This document shows positions 12,748-20,775 of a stretch of DNA of 64,000 nt, in pieces. The stretch comes from Epichloe hybrida (taxonomy: Eukaryota > Ascomycota > Sordariomycetes > Hypocreales > Clavicipitaceae). Position numbers and translations under genes: made by a program. The first letter of the stretch is position 1; every line of letters starts with the position of its first letter. The notes beneath the pieces are model-generated. The model worked only from the letters and a program-made list of their open reading frames with translations, was not told where the DNA came from and ran no database searches. The stretch is from NCBI GenBank assembly GCA_019022495.1, contig JAFEKR010000001.1, positions 1,860,001 through 1,924,000 on the forward strand, given 5' to 3'.

Positions 12748-13021
12748 TTATAGAAGGGAAGTCTTCTATTTGTACTGAAAATCCTTTTTATAGAAGGGAA
12801 AAGCTTCTATCCGCGCTGAATTTCCTTTTTTATAGAAGGGAAAAGCTTCTATTCTCACTAAACTTCCTTTTTATAGAAGGGAAAGCTTCTGTATCGCTTG
12901 TGCGCTTCCTGTTTTATAGAAGGGAAGTCTTCTGTAACTATAATGATTCCTTTTTATAGAAGGGAATAGCTTTTATCTCACGGGTCCTTCCTGTTTTATA
13001 GAAGGGAAGTCTTCTATAACC
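12748..13021 (-). repeat. Seven-copy hairpin repeat in the copia leader
   Basis: Seven copies of a roughly 40-nt unit lie between the primer-binding site and the gag start. Each holds an imperfect inverted repeat of the type TAGAAGGGAA-AGCTTCTA joined by a variable spacer. The element's transcript would form a string of short hairpins in its 5' untranslated leader. Confidence 0.8.
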
Positions 13022-13063
13022 GTACGTAAAGTGCACTAGAAAGAATTTTATAGTGATAGGCCA

Positions 13064-13074
13064 GGCTCATAACC
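13064..13074 (-). other. Putative primer-binding site of the copia element
   Basis: Directly after the 5' LTR the minus strand reads GGTTATGAGCC. This is complementary to GGCTCATAACC, the anticodon-loop region of initiator tRNA-Met including CAT. Drosophila copia is known to prime from an internal (half) tRNA-iMet; use here is inference. Confidence 0.6.
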
Positions 13075-13926
13075 TATTGAAAAGTAGGGAGCTAGTTGCC
13101 GGCTAGCAACAGCTGTACAGGTGCAGCTTCTACGGTTAGGGACTAATAGAGCTACCACGTTGAATATTTATTTAACGCAACGTAACAGAAGGTTTCGGCA
13201 GTTATTAACTAATAGAATTTAATCTAGATGACTTTTACAATATCTTATATACCAATAGAATTGATTTTAGTGATATTATACGGGCAATGCGGCTATTAGA
13301 TTAAGAGGCCTAGCTATCTAGCTAGATTAAAAAGATCTTCTTCCTCTTATATACCCACTAACCATATTAGTAGATCCGGACTGCCAAAGAGGTCTTATAG
13401 GCCACTTTTTATTTTCCGCAAAATTCATTTATATGTAAAATCCAAAAAATCAACTCACCACTATACAAACTAGTAACCTATATACACCAAATTTTAGTCT
13501 AAAAAATATTCCTATATAAAATAAAAGCCTTATCTTCTAGCTTTAATTTGCTATATGCAAGACTTTTGTACGACCTCTAGTTAAAGAGAAAATCGCTGTT
13601 AAAGATAGCTATAGGGTAACCTGCTTACGTCACCCTAGCTTACCTAATTACTAGTGGCGCTGCGGTTATAGCTGCGCTTGTAGCTACAACGCAATTGAAT
13701 AATCCACAATTGACAATTGATTTGGATTAGTCATCCACAATTGACAATTGATTTGGATTAGTCATCCACACGGTCGGTCGCAGCTGTTAACAGCTGCGAC
13801 GTAGCCATTGACAGCCACCTTCGCGACCGTTAACAGCTGCAGTGCAGCTGTTAGGCTTGCAATGCAAGCTAGTAATAGAAAGGTCCTTTAACTAGAAAGG
13901 GCTAAAAATAGGTCTTATTTTTAACA
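13075..13926 (-). repeat. 5' LTR of the copia element (852 bp)
   Basis: Matches 6728-7548. The extra 31 bp comes from a tandem duplication around 13705-13770, with unit AATTGACAATTGATTT followed by GGATTAGTCATCCAC. Confidence 0.92.
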
Positions 13927-13934
13927 ATTCCTAT

Positions 13935-15635
13935 ATATACTAGTAAGTGCTAAAGGTTTTATTAATAATAGTACCTTATTATAGATAGCATTTATAAAGT
14001 CTTTTATAATCCCTTAAGGCTAATTTTATCTTAGTAACATAGGATTTAGTATATATTATAGCTTAATAATGCTGTTTTTAAGGGTTTAATATTATTTATA
14101 AGACTAGAGAGAAGCTTATAAGTATTCTAATAATAAGAAAGAGCTTTTTAACTTCTAGCACGTATAATTATAAATAGTTATAGAGCGTGTTTTTAAGTAA
14201 TATAAGTAAAAGTAAAAGATAATTTACTATAGCGCTACTAAGTATAACTTTCTTATATAAATTAAGATAGTCTATGCTATTATAAGCCTCTTTAACTTTA
14301 TTAAATTAGGTAAAAAGAAGCCTTATAACTTTAAAGTAAGAGAGATAGAATTATTACCTAGAGATAAGCGTAAAGCACTTAAAATAGCTACTATATAAGT
14401 ATCTTTACTTCTTATAGGCCTTATAGGCTATAAGATTTAGAAAAGGATAGTATAGTGGCTTTAGAGGGTTTAGTAAAGTAGTAATTTAAATAAAAAGATA
14501 TACATTTAATAAATTTAATAGCGTTATTAATAAAATTCTAATTAATATAATAATAATATTATAGGTTAAAAAGTAATAAATATACATAGCTTATAGACCT
14601 TCTTAATAAAAAGCCTTACTTTTACTAGTAAATAGTATTAATACTAAAATTTAACTTAATTTATACTTACTTTGCCTCTTTTAATAATAATAAGTTTTAA
14701 ATTAAAGGATTTAGTTAATCTTACTTTAACTATAATATAACTTTAATAATTATACTTATTCTAAACTCTTTACTATATAATTAATAGTCCTTAATTACTT
14801 TCTTAATATTATTAGCCCTTATAGCTTTTTAAGTAATAATATACCTCTTTAAGCCTTATATTTAAGGCCTAAGGACATTAGATATAACCTCTAAGAGCTC
14901 TTTTACCTATGCTATAGCCTAATGCTTTTATATACTTTATAGTAATAAATTTAGCTATAATCTATTAGGTATAGCCCTAGTAAAGCTTAATTAAGAGCTC
15001 TATAGGTTTAGCGTTAAGGAAATAGCTATATTATTAGTGCTTTACTCTAGAATATTACTTTAAGGCTAACTTTAATACTACTAATTATTCTTAAAGAGGG
15101 AATTTTCTTTATTAAAGAGCTTAATAGTATTATAAGCCTTATTATTAGGGTATTATATATTAGTATTCTCTCTTTAAGACTTAATTTTATTATCTTTAGA
15201 CTTATTAAAGCTTTTTTCTAATAACTTTTCTTATACCCTTTTAGTAGTAGTAAAGCTTTTAGTATCTTAAGCTTTAATAACTATATTACTAGCTTTATAG
15301 TCTTCTAAGAAAACCTTTACTTACTTCTCTCTTATAATAGCTATATTTATAATAAGAGGCTTTATTATAATAAATTTACTAAACTTTCTATATATTTAAG
15401 AGATATAATTAGTAATTTACTTACTTATATAAAGCTACCTATTCTATTTATTATATATTATACTAGATCTTTTCTTTATAGCGTAAAAAGCACGCTAAAT
15501 ACCCTTTAGCTACTTATATTAGTTTTTAATAGTATTTAGAGACTATTAATATTATAGGAATTTCCTTATAAATATAGGAATAAAGCTTTTAAGGATATCT
15601 TAAATAATACTAATCTTACTACTATTAAGCTATTA
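13935..15635. other. RIP-mutated remnant, right arm of host transposon
   Basis: About 1.7 kb of AT-rich DNA without open frames. No transposase motif could be recognised on either strand. Confidence 0.6.
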
Positions 15636-15643
15636 CTTATAGT

Positions 15644-16053
15644 CAGAGTATTGTTTGTAGTTAGTGTAGTGTGTTTTGTAGTTTTTACATTTAAGTTTAT
15701 AGCTAGCTTGTAATTAAATAGATTATCCTATAAATTACGTAGTCCTATAGAGATAAATCCTAAGAAAAATACTATATATAAAAGTGGGTCCAAAAGTGGG
15801 CCCCTCGCCTATAAATTAGAAAAACTACATTTTACTACATTTTAGCACTAGAAATACACTACAAATGTAGTTTTTCTAATTTACAGGCGAGGGGCCCACT
15901 TTTGGACCCACTTTTATATATAACTACATTGTAGTTTTTTAGTTATCTATCTAAAAAAAGAAGTTTTATATCTCTATATATTTTCTAAGATTAGATATAT
16001 ATTATTTATTAAATAAAAAATACACTACAAATCAATTGTAGTGCAATACTTTG
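15644..16053. mobile_element. hAT-like MITE (410 bp) with 8-bp target duplication
   Basis: Ends are CAGAGTATTG (left) and CAATACTTTG (right), inverted repeats with one mismatch. They are flanked on both sides by CTTATAGT (15636-15643 and 16054-16061). An 8-bp duplication and a CAGRG terminus are hallmarks of hAT elements. It has no coding capacity. Confidence 0.75.
15773..15922. repeat. Long hairpin (58-bp arms) inside the MITE
   Basis: Arms 15773-15830 and 15865-15922 are reverse complements at 57 of 58 positions, with a 34-nt loop. The GC-rich core (GTGGGCCCCTCGCC) has escaped the C-to-T erosion of its surroundings, so it may be a separate later foldback insertion or be protected by gene conversion. 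Confidence 0.85.
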
Positions 16054-16361
16054 CTTATAGTAAGCTTTAAGGAGTAATTTAAGAAAGAAAAGGGTTTAAT
16101 TATTAGTCTAATAAATTTAGGGGGGTTTAAATACCTATAATTAGGTGCTTTAGGATATAGTTATAATAGGTATTTAAATTATATAATATTTACTAGTAAA
16201 TTATAATAATCCTATTATATTAAAGCTATAGAAAGGAAGAGCTACTATTATAATAGTTCCCTTATGTAAAGGCAGTGAAAAAAAGCCCTAGAAGTAGGCT
16301 ATAATAGTACAAAGTGGCCGCCCTATATAGATCCACATATAATTTATACCATGTAATGTCA

Positions 16362-16393
16362 GTGCAAACTTTGCACCGGCTCGTGGATCACAC
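16362..16393 (-). repeat. Right terminal inverted repeat of the island
   Basis: Reverse complement matches 5700-5731 with two mismatches. AT-rich composition ends at this point. Confidence 0.8.
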
Positions 16394-16395
16394 CC

Positions 16396-16590
16396 TTGGT
16401 CCATTTGTTCGATGTGTACCCGCCTCCGCTTAAGCAATTAAGCAACCTTGTTTACGGATTAAGCAGGTCAGAGATATCAGAATGGAGCCGTCGCCGGGAG
16501 GGCTTTGATGCAGATATGATTGCTGCCATGATGAACCCGTTGGAAGACATCAATGTGGTGACCAATATTGGCAATATCAGGCATGTGTGA
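16396..16590 (+). pseudogene. Possible C-terminal remnant of a gene cut by the island
   Basis: An open frame begins directly at the island's right inverted repeat and runs 64 codons to a TGA (text includes HLFDVYPPPLKQL and NPLEDINVV). The composition looks protein-like, but I do not recognise the family, and no upstream part exists on the other side of the island in the same orientation. It may be chance. Confidence 0.3.
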
Positions 16591-17121
16591 AAGTGGGACA
16601 ATTTGTATAAGGAGGCCTCGGAGTAGATGCCTGCGGTATATGAGGTTGAGACTGGACAGTGACGATGTTGTCTTCAGTGAATCTATTAGGGATTACGGAT
16701 ACCCCTAGGCTTGTCACCTCGAGGCTCATTTTCTGCTGCAATCAACCAGCAGATGGTGATGGGTTGCATCTCGAAAGCACGGTTTACATGTGACGCCTGT
16801 AGTTCGTAATTGAACACTCTTCATGGAGCTAAAGCACGCGAGTGGGAAAACAAGAGGCTGCATGAACAAGGTGTCCCGTCGTCCAAGCACAAACTCAATA
16901 CCTTCACCTGTGACCGGGCTTTCTCATGTTCAGGGACTTTGCCGGGATGATTGTACACTGGGCAGCTGCACGCTCACTGGGGCAAGTTAGGTAAAGAGTT
17001 AGGATGGATCAACTTGGGTGGAAATGATGGATTGTAACTGCAGGGTTGCGGTTTTGTTAGTTGACTAACAGCGACATAGCTACCGTCAAAGACCCAACTT
17101 TCTTCACGACTGGCTCGGTGG
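16591..17121. other. Intergenic stretch, no gene seen
   Basis: Normal base composition, between the island edge and the 3' end of the hypothetical gene. I see nothing more in it. Confidence 0.4.
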
Positions 17122-17775
17122 TCAAATCCCGCACATGGCAAGGACGACCGCGTGGGATCCCTCCTCCGCATTCACATCGCCAACATAACCGAGCTTTCCT
17201 TGACCAACCTTGGCCAGCGCCACGGCCGCCTCACCAACCACGTGGGCGCTTGTTGGAGCAAAGACGCGAGACTCAATGACAGAGTCATCATCGGTTCTGT
17301 ACCACATCTCCTGCGACGAAACATTTTTCACGAACAAGGCTTTTTGACTATAACTGCGAGGCAGGGATCCAGCTCCAGACATTCCAACGGCGGTTTCATT
17401 CAACGACAAGGTCGTCCTGTGGTATGACCCTCGCTCCCAGCGTAATGAGGCGCGGGCGAAGAATGGTTTCATCTTGTCTGGCTGGACAAAGGAGGGGAAG
17501 AGGCCCATGACAACCGCCGTGCCCCCGCGGCGGACGTATTCAAGGACTGCGTCCCAAATGTGACTATTCTCACGGAGGGTCAGTGCTTCATCTGTTATCA
17601 GTACGGCTGACGGCTCTGGCCCATCTGACAACATTCGCATGGCTGTATCGGGTTGCTCAGCACGATCAAACGTTGCCGTCGCTCGGATTGCCGTGAGAAG
17701 CGGGGCGTACATGTCGTCGAACCATGGCTGGTTATGCAAGGAAATGGCGAGCACTCGGGCCGAGTTTGAGGTCAT
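17122..17775 (-). CDS. Conserved fungal protein of unknown function
   Basis: Single exon, 217 aa, from ATG (MTSNSARVLAIS) to TGA. The start is alternating beta/alpha, with ARVLAISLHNQPWFDD, then a predicted strand AVLITDEALT and a helix followed by GGTAVVMGLFPSF. This would fit a class I glutamine amidotransferase-like or Rossmann-type fold, but no catalytic Cys-His-Glu triad can be assigned. It ends with GKLGYVGDVNAEEGS and a short hydrophobic tail VVLAMCGI, consistent with a complete C-terminus. It lies between the transposon island and kapC, divergent from the latter. I believe it is a real gene from frame length and composition; function unknown. Confidence 0.7.
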   Translation of the reverse strand: MTSNSARVLAISLHNQPWFDDMYAPLLTAIRATATFDRAEQPDTAMRMLSDGPEPSAVLITDEALTLRENSHIWDAVLEYVRRGGTAVVMGLFPSFVQPDKMKPFFARASLRWERGSYHRTTLSLNETAVGMSGAGSLPRSYSQKALFVKNVSSQEMWYRTDDDSVIESRVFAPTSAHVVGEAAVALAKVGQGKLGYVGDVNAEEGSHAVVLAMCGI

Positions 17776-18575
17776 GGTCGCGAACGCTGCGAGTGTCGCT
17801 GCGTAGTCGTTTGAAACGTGGGGGCTCGAAAACAGAAGCTGAGGAAATCAACAGACAATACAATAATATAATATAATAGGATAGGATAGAAGGAGCAGGT
17901 GCACCAGGTGCGTCAGGCGCGGCAGTTTAGCCTTCAGGACACGGGTGAAGGAAACACTACGGACTAGGGTTTAGGGTTATTAACACGTAAACATGCAGTA
18001 GTGATTTTTTCAATCATGCAGTAGTAACTAGGCCTAAAACAGAAGAGGTACCTTTCCACGCGAATTTGTAAGAGAAGTAACCTCTTGTAATTTATGCATT
18101 CTATAACAAGGGAAATCGCATTTTTGGGCTTCTTTTAGAGATGCAAAGCTTCTAATATAGCCTAGTAATTCCATTGAGTGGACTGGCTAGTCCCTGTGCC
18201 CTGATTTACTTGCATGAATTGTGAGAGGTTATCATGGGAATCTATGATAATTAGTAATGATAAGAGCAAGGAAGCTCATACAAAATACAAAAACAAGAAG
18301 CTGGCTGGGGTTGAGTTATTAATACGATATGGCAAGTCGTTTGCGGAAGAATTACATAAGCTGGGTTCAGTCGCTCTGACCGTTCGGCGGCACCTTCCTG
18401 CCGGTGCCGCCGTGGGTGGGGCGCCTGCCACTTGGTGCACTCTGTCTGCCTCTGCCTCCCCCCTCCCGTTGGGTCCTCTTTAATTCCCACGTTCATGTCA
18501 GCAGCTTCGATTCTTGCGTAGTAATCATCGCGCATCTCGAATGCTGAGTCAGATTACGTCCGTCCATCCTCAGCA
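17776..18575. promoter_or_regulatory. Divergent region upstream of kapC and the hypothetical gene
   Basis: Contains an AT-rich microsatellite (17862-17890), one GGGTTTAGGGTT stretch (17965-17980) and an AT-rich tract to about 18180. Both promoters should lie here; no defined sites recognised. Confidence 0.45.
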
Positions 18576-19984
18576 ATGCAGCAACCATCGAGCTCGGGGA
18601 TTCAAGGTAGGTCATCAACGAGAAACGCTTGTCTATTGTCCTGCCCGCGTTGGCTGCATCGTGCGCGCGAAACCCTGCACCTGGTTATTCTTGTAGCGAA
18701 AAGTTTCGCTTCTTTCTGTATTTGCACTGCCACCTCGGCGACTCTCTGAATTGCGTCACCGTCTCCATCTCATAGATCTCACGGCGTGTCTCTGCTCAGT
18801 GCTGCTGGACCTTGGCTTATGCGCGGCGATACGCGGCGCCTCCGTCAAGTGAAGCTGGCGCCTTGAACAGCTTGTGGTCTTGCCGAGCAGTCACTTCTCT
18901 GCAACTTTGCCGCACAGAACGCTTGGCTAACCAACACCAAACCTTTTCCACTCCCCAACAGAGCAGCACTTGCGCGCACAGCTGGAGCTCTTACAGAACC
19001 ACGACGCCGACGCCTCTACAGCTTCGGCTTCGGGCTCGGGCTCGGGCTCGCGCGACTCGAGAGGCGCACTGTCGCACTCGCCGCCGCCGTCTCGGACGGC
19101 GAATGGATACCAAGAGCTGGCTGCTGCCTCACACGAAGCTGCTCGCGCGTTGAGCAAAACCGGAGTTGAGGCGCATATCCACCCAGATCTGCGAGGCGCT
19201 GCCGAGCACGCCTCCAACATGATGTCCCTAGATCCTCCCGCCGGTCACAGCCCTGCCGAGAGCCCTCCCGGGCCTCCGAATACTTCAATAGCCCCGGCTC
19301 CTCCATCATCTGCTCTTGATCTGGGCACCATTGGCGAGAGCAGGAAAGCCAAGCGCGAGCTTTCGCAATCTAAGCGCGCGGCCCAAAACAGAGCAGCCCA
19401 GGTAGGTCAATCGAATGCCTCGGAACGCGCCGCATAGCATTCATGACCTTTTAAACCTCGAGGTTTTCATCTTGAGCAACATCAGCTAACGGCAATCCCT
19501 ACAGAGAGCATTTCGCCAACGTAAAGAGGGCTATATTAAGAAGCTTGAGCAGCAGGTTCGCGAGTTTGCCGACAATGAACAGGCCCTCAAGGCCATTCAG
19601 TCTGAGAACTATGCTCTTCGAGATTATGTCATTCACCTACAGTCCAGGTTACTAGACATTCAAGGCGAATATCCGCCGCCACCGCCGAATATCAACCTGT
19701 CCCAAGCAGGTGGTCCTCCCCCTCCTGCAAGTGCTCTCCCGGAGCAAGCGGCGCCCGCAGTTGGGGTCGCCGCCACACCTCTTGAAGCAGTTGCGCAGGC
19801 TGTAGCAGGCCTAGCTGCCCAGGAGCAACTAGCGCAAAGCGAGCAACAGCAACGGAAGCGGCAGAGATACCCTAGCCCAGGGTTCAAGCCTGAGGGCCGC
19901 GAAGAGGACACACAGTCGCCCGAAGAGGTCAACAGACAGTACCTGAAGCACGAGGAGGGAACTGGTCGACCAGCGGAGACCTAG
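18576..19984 (+). CDS. kapC: KapC-type bZIP transcription factor
   Basis: Three exons: 18576-18606, 18962-19401 and 19505-19984, giving 316 aa. Exon 1 encodes MQQPSSSGIQ and joins in frame to EQHLRAQLELLQNHD, resembling the KapC N-terminus. The basic region is split by intron 2: KRAAQNRAAQ in exon 2 and RAFRQRKEGYIKKLEQQV in exon 3. It is followed by the leucine-zipper stretch and the KapC-typical LQSRLLDIQGEYPPPPPNI. The rest is Ser/Pro/Ala-rich and disordered, as usual for activators. The protein should be nuclear and bind as a dimer. The family has been linked to development and stress in Aspergillus; targets here are unknown. Intron 1 is long (355 nt). Confidence 0.88.
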
Positions 19985-20775
19985 TATCTCTTTGCCTCTA
20001 CTCGATATCGAGTTTCTGACCATTTGGGATGATGGGGCATGGTGCCTCAGGTGGTTCGCGGTGGCTCTCCAGCTTGCCCCTATTGGATGAGAAGCATGAT
20101 TTTCGTATCCCGTTGTGGGCTCATCGACTTATAACACACAGTGGCGTTCTACGGACTTTTCGATCAATCATGCAGTAGAAGCTTTTTTTTTTCGTTTTTT
20201 TGTTTTTTTGGTGGCGTTTGCTCACCACTACCCTCCATGTCACAACGACCCCTTTTTCTATGTCGCGAGCAGTGACGGGAGTAACTGCAGAGAGGTTACA
20301 CGTACTTGTTTGTGTAGGGATGCAGTTAAATCCTGATATGTAATGGGTGGATGATTTTTGTTTTTTTTTTGTTACTCTTGCCGTTTAGCCTACGTCCAAG
20401 TTTTGATTTTCGCCTGAAGATATAAAAGCGTCGATGCATGTTCGTCGTGTATTGAATGCCATGAGTACGTGACTAATCTGCTGTCTGCTGTAAAAAACAA
20501 TCATCGTATCGGGCAGGTCAATTCGAGAATATCCCCTAGATCAAAAAAAAAGGAAAGAAAGAAAAAGCCCTTCATTCTCAACTACGACATCTGCTCCATA
20601 CGATTGAGAAGAAAATACATTGACAGCCGTTGAACGTGGAAAACAGTCAGTCAGTCAGTCCAGTCGCCTTGGGTTGACGCGCATAATTTGACGCCAGTAT
20701 TCATCGCCGATTGTCAACACTTAGCACGCCCGCACCCAGACGCATCATTGTTATCCTTCCGGCCGTCTACTTGCT
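19985..20775. other. Convergent 3' intergenic region (kapC / ARP5)
   Basis: About 790 bases with T-rich tracts (20185-20215, 20355-20375) and a short (CAGT)n stretch at about 20645-20660. No gene seen. Confidence 0.5.

Larger units (their letters stand above)
6728..13926 (-). mobile_element. Full-length, mutated Ty1/copia LTR retrotransposon
   Basis: 7.2-kb element transcribed on the minus strand. LTRs are 6728-7548 (3' LTR) and 13075-13926 (5' LTR). The 5-bp target duplication ATTCC lies at 6723-6727 and 13927-13931. The ends read TGTT...AATA in element orientation, so the expected terminal AACA may have lost its C by a CpA-to-TpA change. Internal order along the minus strand is leader, gag, protease, integrase, reverse transcriptase, RNase H, which is the copia order. 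Many in-frame TAA/TAG stops sit where CAA/CAG would be expected. It is inserted inside the older DNA transposon and is less eroded than the flanks. Confidence 0.92.
5700..16393. mobile_element. RIP-like AT-rich island: decayed TIR DNA transposon with nested elements
   Basis: This 10.7-kb block is bounded by inverted repeats at 5700-5731 and 16362-16393 that match at 30 of 32 positions. They begin GTGTGATCCACGAGCC and contain the near-palindrome GTGCAAA-TTTGCAC. Outside the nested elements the DNA is extremely AT-rich, nearly lacks CpA/TpG and has no open frames, as expected after RIP. Removing the copia element and the MITE with their target duplications leaves about 3.07 kb of host element. 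No transposase could be recognised. I found no convincing target-site duplication at the outer ends, so the superfamily is undecided. The left end is similar to unmutated sequence at 50.3-50.7 kb. Confidence 0.75.

Noticed and set aside
12748..13021. Regular repeat-spacer array resembling a CRISPR
   Set aside because: It lies in the leader of a retrotransposon in a eukaryotic genome. Units are imperfect hairpins and no cas genes are present.
17960..17985. Telomere-like TTTAGGGTT
   Set aside because: A single interrupted copy, not an array. Housekeeping genes lie on both sides.
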